Shown here piece by piece: positions 12,070-21,594 of a stretch of DNA of 64,000 nucleotides. A model generated the notes under the pieces. It was not told where the DNA came from and made no database searches. It saw only the letters and a list, made by a program, of their open reading frames with translations. Source of the stretch: Monosporascus cannonballus. Taxonomy: Eukaryota > Ascomycota > Sordariomycetes > Xylariales. Location: positions 62,001 to 126,000 of the forward strand of contig QJNS01000221.1 of the NCBI GenBank assembly GCA_004154925.1. Reading direction: 5' to 3'. The position numbers and the translations under genes are program-made. Position 1 is the first letter of the stretch. Each line of letters starts with the position of its first letter.

Positions 12070-13955
12070 ATGGCTTCAGCTGCAGTATCAACACCCATTA
12101 AGTCCCATAAGGGACTCTTCTCCTCCCGTACCGCTGGCGGACGGATGCCCCTGACCCCATCGCCCCGTCAACGTACAAGCGCCGCCGCTGTGCCCCTGAA
12201 CCTGGACTCCTCGCCTTTCACACCCGACAAGCACTCGTCCAGTCGCGAGGCTGGTCGGCCATCCGGAAAGTCGGTGTATGGGGGAACCCTTTTCAAGTCC
12301 AACTCGAAGTCCAACTCGAGATCCACCTCGCACCGCGATTCGCCTAAGTCCAACATCGCGCGCAGTGTTTCTACTCCCCGCAAGGCTCTCGAGCTCGGTG
12401 TGTCAGACTTCACTCTTGTTGGCACCGGAAACACGAAGGAGTCGTCGAGTCCTAAGCCCAAGAAAGTCTCTCAAAGACAAAAGTCAAGCAAAACCACTAT
12501 TACCTACGCTGCCGACCGATTCATCCCCAACCGCAGCAACAGTTCAGCGATCGCCAACGTCGGCTCCGGAAAGCTCGACGTCCAGGACAAGCAACGACCC
12601 AAGTCTAGCAATGGCGAGGGATCAAGAGTCCTGAACTCGGCTACCGATGACGCCATCGCCGCCCTGGAGGATCTCAACATCGACGGCGACGACGACGACG
12701 ACGACAACGCCACTTACTCGCGCCCCTCGCCCAACAGTGTCGCGTACCAAGACTCTCTGGCCGATGCGTGTGGCGTGAACCTCAACACCCGGATCCTCCA
12801 ATTCAAGCCCGCGCCCCCGGAGTCGTCGAAGCCTATTGATCTTCGTCAACAGTACAACCGACCCTTGAAGCCGGCCAACGCTGGCTCGGCTCAGTTTAGG
12901 CGCCGCATTGCCACGGCGCCCGAGCGAGTGCTTGATGCTCCCGGACTGATCGACGACTACTATCTCAACCTCCTAGACTGGAGCACCGGAAACCAGGTCG
13001 CTATTGGTCTTGAGCGGAACGTCTATGTCTGGTCCGCCGACGAGGGCAGCGTAAGCTGCTTGATGGAGACCAGCCCGGATACCTACGTCAGCAGTGTCAA
13101 GTGGTCTGGTGACGGTGCCTACGTCGGCGTTGGTCTCGGGACTGGTGAGGTTCAGATCTGGGACGTCTCGGAAGGCATCAAGGTCCGAAGCATGTTCGGT
13201 CATGACACGCGTGTCGGCGTGATGGGCTGGAACAAGCACCTGCTGTCGACGGGTGCCAGGAGCGGCCTCGTTTTCAACCATGACGTCCGTATCGCCGAAC
13301 ACAAGGTTGCCGAGCTCGTCTCCCACACGTCCGAGGTTTGCGGTCTCGAGTGGCGGTCGGACGGGGCTCAGCTCGCAACCGGTGGCAATGACAACCTTGT
13401 CTCTATCTGGGATGCTCGCTCCCTAGCCGTCCCCAAGTTCACCAAGACCAACCACAAGGCCGCCGTCAAGGCTCTCGCCTGGTGCCCATGGAACATGAAC
13501 TTGCTTGCCACCGGCGGAGGCTCATACGACCGCCACATCCACTTCTGGAACACCACCTCGGGTGCCCGAGTCAACAGCATCGACACTGGCTCTCAAGTTA
13601 CCAGCCTTCGGTGGAGCACCAGCTACCGCGAAATCGTCAGCTCGAGCGGCTTCCCGGACAACTCGCTGAGCATCTGGAGCTATCCCACGCTCGTCCGCAA
13701 TGTCGAGATTCCCGCCCATGAGAGCAGAGTTCTGCACAGCTGCCTCAGCCCAGACGGACAAATGCTTGCGACAGCAGGTGAGTTGATCGAACACTCTACT
13801 GCATTTCATTCTGATGTTAACTTCTTTCCTTAGCTGCCGACGAAAGCCTGAAGTTCTGGAAGATCTTCGAGAAGAAGGCGGGCGCTTCGGCAGGTGTCGG
13901 CGCCAGCGGTTCTTCCGCCAAGGCACAGATGGCCAAGCAGATGACTATCCGGTAA
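12070..13955 (+). CDS. cdc20: APC/C activator Cdc20 (WD40 repeat)
   Basis: Two exons, 12070-13777 and 13834-13955 (intron 13778-13833, donor GTGAGT, acceptor TTAG), give 609 residues. Cdc20 loads substrates onto the anaphase-promoting complex and is held in check by the spindle checkpoint. Visible signatures: a basic Ser-rich N terminus; the C-box DRFIPNRSN at residues 149-157; an ILQFKPAPPE segment resembling the KILR/Cdc20 region; seven WD40-type blades from about residue 280 onward (VNVYVWSADE-like strands, IWDVSEG, IWDARS, HFWNTTSG, LSIWSYP, LKFWKIF); and a C-terminal Ile-Arg tail that docks on APC/C TPR subunits. The RFIPNRS form of the C-box and the KPAPPE motif favour Cdc20 over Cdh1. 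The intron join restores TAAADESLKFWK. An in-frame TTG extension upstream exists, but the ATG at 12070 is the first ATG and starts a typical N terminus. There is an Asp run near residues 202-208. Confidence 0.95.
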
Positions 13956-14670
13956 AGCACCACCCGCGCGTCTGACAAGTGTCAGGATCGTCGTCATCAA
14001 CAGTAGGTATTGCAAGGTTCCATTACGGCATCTCTGGTACTGCGGTTTGATGTCCTTTCAGCGCGGCGTTGGGCGTTCTCTTTTGGCCCCAGGTTAGGGG
14101 GGTAACGGATAGCCTATGCGCAACGAATTGGCCACGAGTTACGATAAATGCCATGCCACTGAAGGACCATCACGGAATGGGGTCTAGTACATTATTCAGT
14201 ATAATTATTGTTGGAGGTGGGGGGGGAGTGGCTTGGGGAAGTCGGCTGATGTGGCTTGACGTCCATTAGCAGATGGGGAATGAATTGCTTAGTCAACATA
14301 TCGACCAACAATTGATATGACATTGACTGTCTCTTACAGATGCATGTTGCTTGGACCTTTTCGACTTGGCAATGGTCCTGAGGGGTAAGCTGCAAAGGCC
14401 GACCCCAGCGCGCTTACGCCATAGGATACTAAATATTCGCACTTCAGTCGGAGCAGACGTGCAACACGATAAAAGACATACCAAGATGGCTTTGCGCCCT
14501 ACGAAGTACATATACGAAACCCTGTCCGCCCTGGAAAGAGCTTGATGTTATCGTTTAATTATTTTCGTAGTTGCCGGCCGCCTCACTGGATCGTCATCTT
14601 TGCCAGGGAGCTAGCATTCTCAAGCAGGCGTATTGGATCCGGCCCTTAGCAGAATCGACCATCTCCCGCC
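13956..14670. other. Intergenic spacer, nothing recognised
   Basis: 715 nt between Cdc20 and the 2OG oxygenase, holding the 3' UTR of the former and the promoter of the latter. A G-run lies at about 14216-14226. Short open frames here have no recognisable motif. Confidence 0.5.
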
Positions 14671-16058
14671 ATGTCTTTCACAGAGATCCCAATCCTAGAT
14701 CTAGCCTTGGCCGACGACCCCGAAACCAAGCCCCAGTTCCTCGCCGACCTGCGCCACGCGCTGATGGAGGTCGGCTTCCTCTACCTCAAGAACGTGGGGA
14801 TCCCCGATGCCCTGTTCGAGCAGGTCATGAACGAGGGCAAGGCGTTCTTCGATATCCCCCAGGAGGAGAAGTAAGTGCGCGCGTCTGTTTTCTTTCTCGG
14901 GAATCTCCGTGCGCCAAGCGACACCAAGGGCCCGAGGACCAGGCTCCCGGACCCCGTACGTCACATGTGATCGGAGACCTCGGACGAAAGCTGCGACTAC
15001 CTACCCTGAAGAGAAATCTGAAAGAAATAAGGAGGGCTCATCATCCCATGTGCACGTGCAGGCTCAAGATCGAGATGAAAAACGCGCCCTCGTTCCTCGG
15101 CTACTCCCAGCTCTCGGCCGAGATCACCGCCGGCGCCATCGACCACCGCGAGCAGATCGACCTGTCGACGGAACACCCGCTACCGGGCCCCAACGCCCCG
15201 GCGCACCACAACCTCCTCGCGCCCAACCAATGGCCGTCCCCCGCCATCCTACCGAACTTCCGCCCCGTCTTCACCGAGTACATGGAGAGGATGGGCGCGG
15301 TGTCCATCCGGTTCACGTCGCTGATCGCTGAGGCCGTCGGGCTGCCTCCGCGCGCCTTCGACAAGTACTTTGACCAGCCGCGCCAGCAGCACAAGCTCAA
15401 GGTGGTCAAGTACCCGGACACGGCGGAGCTGGGGCACCCGGCGGACGGGAAGGAGGGCCGCCATCAGGGCGTCGGGCCCCACAAGGACAGTATGCTGACA
15501 AGTTATTTACTACAGGCGAGCCCCCACCGTGGACTACAGGCGCAGAACGCGCGGGGCGCGTGGGTCGACTGCCCACCGGTGGCGGGCACGCTCGTGGTGG
15601 CAATCGGGCAGGGGCTCGAGGCGCTGACGCAGGGTGCGTGCCGAGCGACGACGCACCGCGTGCTGTCGCCGGCCGCGGGCTCGGGCCCGCGCTTCAGCAT
15701 CCCGTTCTTCCAGGGCGTGCGCGGCGACGCCACGTTTGAGGACCTCGAGGCCGTCGGCGTGGGCCGCGTCCCCGACGAGGTGCGCGAGCTGCGGCGGCGC
15801 ATCGACGGCGCGCTCGGGAGCGGCGGCGGCGACGCCGTCGAGTTCACGTTCCGCACCGGCGCCGCGAACGGCGGCGCCCGCACCCTCGGCGAGGCCACCC
15901 TGCGGAACCGCGTCAAGAGCCACCCGGACGTCGGCGAGCGGTGGTACCCGGAGATCCTAAGGGATATCCGCGAGCAGCAGGCGCAGGACGCGAGTCGGCA
16001 GGGCGGCGATCCTGTTGACGTTAGCAGCAGACCGGCGCAAGCCGTCGAGGCACATTGA
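14671..16058 (+). CDS. 2OG-Fe(II) oxygenase, isopenicillin-N-synthase-like
   Basis: Two exons, 14671-14870 and 15062-16058, with a 191-nt intron (donor GTAAGT, acceptor GCAG), give 398 residues. The N-terminal DIOX_N-type segment begins IPILDLALADD and contains the family motif ALMEVGFLYLKNVGIP. The catalytic jelly-roll carries the iron triad His207 and Asp209 (in GPHKDSMLTSYLLQ) and His265 (in ATTHRVLSP). Arg277 and Ser279 (GPRFSIPFF) would bind 2-oxoglutarate. All ligands are present, so it is probably active. The substrate is not inferable; relatives act in secondary metabolism or small-molecule hydroxylation. It has no biosynthetic neighbours. The second exon is very GC-rich, which produces long shadow frames on both strands. 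The ATG at 14671 has a good context (CCGCCATG). Confidence 0.9.
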
Positions 16059-16262
16059 TTAGATTGCAAGGCCGACACGTTAGTCTAACACAATATTCAT
16101 TTGCTCGTAAACCTCGTCAACTACAGGATCCCTCGTCTATGCTTCTTTCGAACACCTGTTGCGCCATCGCTATAGCACACAGTTGCCCGGCGCTCTAATT
16201 ATGGAGAAGTCCTGTAGGAAAATGTCACCAGCCTCCATGCGAACGGGCCACGCATCTATGCC

Positions 16263-16681
16263 TCACTCATCGAGCCAAGGGAAGCAATCTTTCACTGTTT
16301 TCCCCTTATCCTTGTGGTCCAGGGCATGTTGCCTCAGTCTACAAAACCATGTTAGACAAGCAATCAGAAGAGCAGCTACTCAGAACGTACATGTCATCTG
16401 CGACAGTGTGATTAAATCCGCGCCTGCAAAAGCCACAGAGCTTTTCGTTGTTGAACTTGGCATTCTGAAGAGTATTTATTAGTCTACAACGAGACAGTTG
16501 ATGCTGTAGGATTTTACAGTCTTCAACTGCGAGCTCGGGCCCGCCTTCGCGTTTTTCTTGTTGGCGCGCTCACGTTTCTGCGCTGACTTGGCTCCCTACA
16601 ACGGCACTTTGCGTTAGTATCGGCGGGTACATTCCCAGAGCTGAATGTCCGGTGGTTTTAACGTACGTTGCCGCCACCCAT
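16263..16681 (-). CDS. Small zinc-binding protein (SERF/At2g23090-like), four exons
   Basis: A compact gene of 80 residues built from four exons: 16681-16667 (five codons, MGGGN), 16595-16518, 16464-16391 and 16338-16263. Introns have donors GTACGT, GTAAAA and GTACGT; branches TACTAAC, ACTAATA and TCTAACA; and acceptors TAG, CAG and TAG. All phases agree. The product starts with Gly-rich MGGGN and a Lys/Arg/Ala-rich helix (GAKSAQKRERANKKNAKAG, then SSQLKT). It then has a single zinc module, Cys-x2-Cys in LCGFCRRGF with two His in RQHALDH, and ends KDCFPWLDE. This layout matches a conserved eukaryotic small-protein family whose molecular role is poorly defined; some members are annotated as SERF-like. 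A start exon of only 15 nt makes it easy to miss. The gene is convergent with the oxygenase, 204 nt from its stop. Confidence 0.85.
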
Positions 16682-17190
16682 TTTTGAGTCTCTCCTTAGC
16701 GTAGATTTATTTGGAACACAGGGGATGGAAGGTCGACGGCTGACCACGGAGCTGCTGTGGGATGATGGTTTCGATACCAGAAGGGTCGGAAGGGGGAATT
16801 TTGTGACGGGAAATTTGACCCGCTCCAAGGTCACTCTGGCAAATTTATCTGTCAGTTTCCGTTTAGCCAAGGGACGGGAAGTTCTGGAACGCCAATCATC
16901 CACCAGGCCATCCTTTTCCAGCTAGTCTTACTGTAACCTTCACCGCTCTAGGATGCAGTCGTAGCCCATGTGGATCCGCGTTTCGGAGTTGCTTACATGC
17001 TATTCGTAGGAAGTCTAAGTTAGATGGTTTTTTAGGTCTCCGGTTGGTGGTTATCCGAAACCTACAGTAGCCTAGATATGAGATATATAAGTAGATACCG
17101 TATAAGTTGAGCAACAACAGACGCCTCGAATATAATGATGACTTCTCTAGCCTCTACTTGGGGTAGTCGAGATACCCGCGACATAGATCC
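16682..17190. other. Intergenic spacer, nothing recognised
   Basis: 509 nt holding the promoter of the small zinc-binding protein and the 3' flank of the HET gene. No structured repeat or RNA gene was seen. Confidence 0.5.
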
Positions 17191-19652
17191 TTAAATGATT
17201 TTGACATCTCTCTCCACCTCATCCCGGAATATGTCTAGGGCCCTGGAGCCCCCAAACAACCTACAGACGCCGATGCGAACATAAGCATCCGGGATCTGGG
17301 CTGGGTGGAGCACAATCCCCCAACCATTCCTTCCGCCGGCCTCCTTTGCACATGAGAAACAAGCCGAGGGCTCGTTTCTAGCGCGATATTCGTCACCCGT
17401 CTCTCCTGGACCGATAGGTGGTGGTCTTTCGGCGAATGTAGCAGCATGCTCCTCGTCTGGGTTTGCGTGAAACACCAATTCTGCATTGCTCGTAGCCTGA
17501 CAACATGAGGCCGTAAGTAGTATCACCAGATTTCGTGCTTTTTGTACGGTCCTCTCGGAAACAGTCCAGTCGAACGTCACGGTGCCCAGTTTGTCTGCCA
17601 AATAACCAAAGTGACCTCCGAGCTTGAGTCCTGGTACCACAGTCACATCGGAGGGTAAAGGCGCTAGCTTTCCACGTAAAATAAGGCATGCATCCTTGAT
17701 TTGACCGTAAGGATTGTGCCCTGCAAACGTCGCGCTGTATTCAACCACGCTGATTTCCGACTGAACGTGACTCGGCGCCGACTCATAACATAGAATCGCG
17801 TTTACCCCCGCATATTCGGATTGGCTTTCCGGAGGGATATAGCAATACGGGCCAATGAAGTCGAAGCTGGCTTGGAAACGAGAAGCCCAGCTCCAAGATG
17901 GGGCAATGTAAGGGCTTGGATGGTAGATGACTTCAAGAAGAGGGTCTAGGCTTTGTAGGGGCCCTTCCATCTCCCAAAGGAGCTCGACATGAAGGTTCCG
18001 CTTCCACATACCGGCCATATACGCGTCCTCTAGGATGTCGCTACGAGCTCTGGCGATGCCAGCGATCGACGGGAAGAAGTCAGTATCATATGTATACTGG
18101 CGGCCACTGACGGCTACAATGTTCCTCCAAAGATTCACGGCATGGCTTTCCGCCATTTCAGAACGATCTTTGAAGGTTTCCCCGTCCAAATACCGCCGAA
18201 ATCCACTAAGTATGCCGGCGCCGGTCTCCTTGTAATAATTCTCGGAATATAAGGCGTTCTCGCAGACGAAGTGCAGCATGGACTTTCCAAAGAAGAGGAT
18301 ACGGGAGGCGAAGTTCTCTTCCTGGAATGTCCATCCACGTTTGTTCCATGTTGAGTGGGCTCGGTCACGAAACAAAGGGGACCTCAGCGATGTTCCCCAG
18401 GTTGAAGTGATTCCGCCTGTGTCACTGTGGCACTCATAGAGCGTTAAAAAACCACGGATGTGCTCGTGGACGGCCGACTGAAAATATATATCGATGCCGG
18501 GAGGCCGTGGAGAGAGAAAGCTCTCAAGACAGGAGTGGGAAGAGAGAGCACATATGGTCAAGTACGAATAGTAATATACGAGACCCATCCTCACATTCTC
18601 GCAATGCCAATCCTCGCTATCCTCTTGGATGATGCATAGAGAATCGACCCAAAGATATTTGATGCCCAAGGATCGACAGACTCGTATGGCGTCTTTGATG
18701 ACTGGCGTGACTTGATCCTCGGGTATTTTTTCACAAAAGGAGTCAAAGTTGGTGCGTGTCGTCCTGAGCTGTTGGGCCGCATCCTGCGCCGGGCCCCAAC
18801 AGTAGCTCAAAGTAGCGTAGTTTATAGCGGCTGATGAGGACATTCCATCCATCAGAGATTGTCCCATCACCAGCCGTAAGCCCGCAGTCTCATCCTCTCC
18901 AACATTGACCAGGCGTGTAGGGATGAAGTCGGACTGTGAGGTGTCGTGTCCGCAGTTTGCTTCGCAGTTCGAAAGATCTTCCTGGATCCACTCGATGTTT
19001 CGCGGGTCCCAGGGATCCTGGGAAACAAGGTCATCGGTCCTTAACCACTCAAGTATATTGTCTGCGTTACAATTAACATCCCACATTAAGCGACGGGTGT
19101 CAATGTAGTGTACGACTCACCGTTTGTGAAAACCGGAAATGCGACGTAGGCAAGCGGTTTCCTTTCGTGAAGGGACTCACACTTTGCATCGAAAACTTCG
19201 CAAAGCAGATGTAATAGACCGTTCTCTTCGTCTTCGTACTTGTAGATATGAGAATGTGTGCATTGATAACTCGATCAGAAGGGTTTGCTCACGTTTCGGT
19301 TCCAAAAGCGTCCCCCCCAAGCATAGCTGCACGTTATTGTAACTGGGCCATGGAAGTCGAGATTGCGCCGGAGCAAACCTCCCCGAACCAGTGTGCAAAG
19401 CTCGCAGCCCGCAGTCGAGGATATTTTAAGAGATAGGTACTCAGGCGACACGTCATCCCACTGAATAGTAGGCTTGGAGAGGCGGAAACATCTATGTTCC
19501 TCATGTTTGTGTCGAAGTGTCGGAATCCCATCAGGAAGGGTGTCCTCGTAGAACTCTTCCTGACTGTCATCGATTCGGCTGCCTACTGCGCAACGGTCAC
19601 AAAGACTAGCTTCCCCGTTGCTGCCTTTGATGATATTGATGGATGCGGGCAT
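17191..19652 (-). CDS. HET-domain (heterokaryon incompatibility) protein
   Basis: Three exons, 19652-19293, 19238-19121 and 19061-17191, give 782 residues. Introns are 19292-19239 (donor GTGAGC, weak acceptor CAAG) and 19120-19062 (donor GTGAGT, acceptor GCAG). The second join restores VFTNDNILEWLRTDD. The N terminus has the Cys-x2-Cys segment SLCDRCAVG often seen ahead of HET domains, and a second Cys pair in GCELCTLV. The HET core follows: YATLSYCWG at about residue 241, YLWVDSLCIIQ at about 295, and KRGWTFQE at about 400. Such proteins trigger cell-death-type non-self recognition when partners are mismatched. No NACHT or TIR partner is encoded nearby. The Met that opens the long 3' frame (19086) falls inside the second intron, so it is not the start. 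The first intron is the least certain element. Confidence 0.85.
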
Positions 19653-20247
19653 TTCTGCTTCCAAATATGAAAAAGAGATATTTGCTTGCAAGCCGTCATC
19701 TCTCCTAAATGCTGGGCTACCCCTTTTTAAGGTCGATCGGGGCAAAATCGAGTTATGGAGGCGACTATGGGGGCCGGCGCTTAAAATGCAGCTATAGGCC
19801 GGAAATTGGCGCCGGGTGGGGAGGCGGATATGTGACCGGGATCTAGTTGGAGATACCGGGGGTGGGCAATATCCTTATTATGCATGTTGATCCAACATCT
19901 TCAAAGCGGAGAGCCTGTCACAAGGCAGCGGGCCGTGGCGCCCAGGTCCTTTGCAACAGAAGTCTTTACCCTATCGGAAAGGGCGGATGATATTTCCGCT
20001 ACACCATGTGGCTCAACATCACTCTTGCTTGGAAACTCCTCGGTGTAAGGGCTATTGCAAAGGGACGTGGAAGATTGCGCTCTGTCTGGTGGAAGAACAC
20101 TACAACTCAGACGTACGGGGGACACCATTGGAAAGAAAGCATTAATCATATCAATCGCAAGCCCAAAGAACAAGTGATAAGCTCAAAAGAAGACCTTATG
20201 CTAGCTTAGGGTCGGTCATCTACCGGACGACATCTACAGCACGCCAA
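19653..20247. other. Intergenic spacer, nothing recognised
   Basis: 595 nt upstream of the HET gene, also holding the 3' flank of the F-box-like gene. No repeat, RNA gene or conserved frame was recognised. Confidence 0.5.
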
Positions 20248-21594
20248 CTACCAGGTGCCAGTTGAGTTCCGCGGAAGCAGAACATTAGGCTTCCTTCCCA
20301 AGCCTGTCTCGAACAGCCATCGTGACGACCACCGGGCCGCAACCTCATGCCATTGTTCTCCCCAGAGAGCCGTACAGTGAGAGGCGACCTTCTCTATCTC
20401 GATGGTGCTCAGCTTAGCGAAGAGACCTGTAGGTGAATCTTCCCGCTCGATAGAAAGGTCTTTCCGCGAGGCCTTAAGGAGACCGCCGAAAACCCAAAGG
20501 TCGTGGGCCTTGTAGTAATCCTTTTTATGCCATCCCTTCTTCCCCCCACACGAATCCAGCTCGCAGATATCCATTTTCAAGCACTTAAGGTTGGTGAATG
20601 TCTGACTGAGGAGCGTCCAGATGTCCGCCCATTCTTCGGTTTGGTAGATGGTGTAGTCATCAACGACCAATTTCATCGAGCTCACCTGCTCGAGAAACTT
20701 GGCCGATACCTTCATGGGTTTGCTCCACGGTCCAACAGAACCGGGCAATTCGTTGACGGAATAGACACCGTCCTTCCGAAGCCAGTGGTTCGGGTCCCAC
20801 CAGTTCTGCAAAGCAACATTGCGATGGTAACCGAAACCGTCGTCCGGCTGCAGATCACCCGAAAGACTGAGGCGTTCGGCCTGGATCACCACTGTATCTA
20901 GCTTCGGGTTGAAGGGTATTGTACCAGGTGTAGGCAAGCCGTAGTATTCGATTGCCAGCTCTCGAAATGTGCGGCAGACGGAAAAGACACTCATGTCCGA
21001 CCATGTTCGGGGCGTGTAGAAGATCAACTGCGTTGGCTGCCGCTGAGCCGCGAAAGAGCTCCAGTGTGTAATCCTCAGCGTGCGAGCTTGCAGCTCGTGA
21101 GCACCGGTCATAAACTCAAAGATGCGAGTAAACACTTCAATCGGCACGTTAAGTAAGGGAGAGTGGATATTGCTCCGAGTTGTCTGATCCACCACCTCCT
21201 GGGCAGCATTGGCTGCATTCTCTTGTCCGCATGTAACAGAAGCCACCGCGTCTTCCGAGTTCTCCTGCCATAACGCAATAACAGTCAGTAAGACGGGTCC
21301 AATCAGTCACATGATGTTCCAATTTACCAGAGATATTGGGGTTTTGGCCCAATGATCAAAACGAACGTCGTTGAGTCTGCTAAGTTGAGGGTTTTGCCGA
21401 CCCCTGAAATGGCAAGGTTCGTAGCGGTGGGTCCAGCAGCGGTTGCACTCCTTGGTACACTTGATAAATGGAAGGATACGCGAGACGACGCCCTCCCATC
21501 CATCAGGATTTCTATCGTTGACAGTGATCACCAACTTTCTGGTGTCAGACTCACCACCGACGGTGGACGGCGCAGAGGTGTGCGGATCATCCAT
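20248..21594 (-). CDS. F-box-like protein of unknown role
   Basis: Two exons, 21594-21328 and 21264-20248, joined by a 63-nt intron (donor GTAAAT, ACTGACT branch, acceptor GCAG), give 427 residues. The join is phase 0 and reads TPISL-ENSED. Without it the 3' exon would have to begin at a GTG. Residues 126-141 (LLNVPIEVFTRIFEFM) look like an F-box or 2EXR-type helix. The rest (YTPRTWSDMSVFSVCRTFRELAIEYYG ... LVVDDYTIY ... FTNLKCLKMDICELD) resembles fungal F-box proteins that lack clear repeats. The N terminus has a Cys cluster (KCTKECNRCW ... PCHF) that could bind metal but does not match a standard Zn2Cys6 spacing. A substrate-adaptor role is possible but not shown. It lies in tandem with the HET gene. 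Confidence 0.65.

Noticed and set aside
17191..19086. HET protein starting at the ATG at 19086
   Set aside because: That ATG falls between a GTGAGT donor and a GCAG acceptor. Splicing to the upstream exons adds the Cys-rich N terminus typical of the family.
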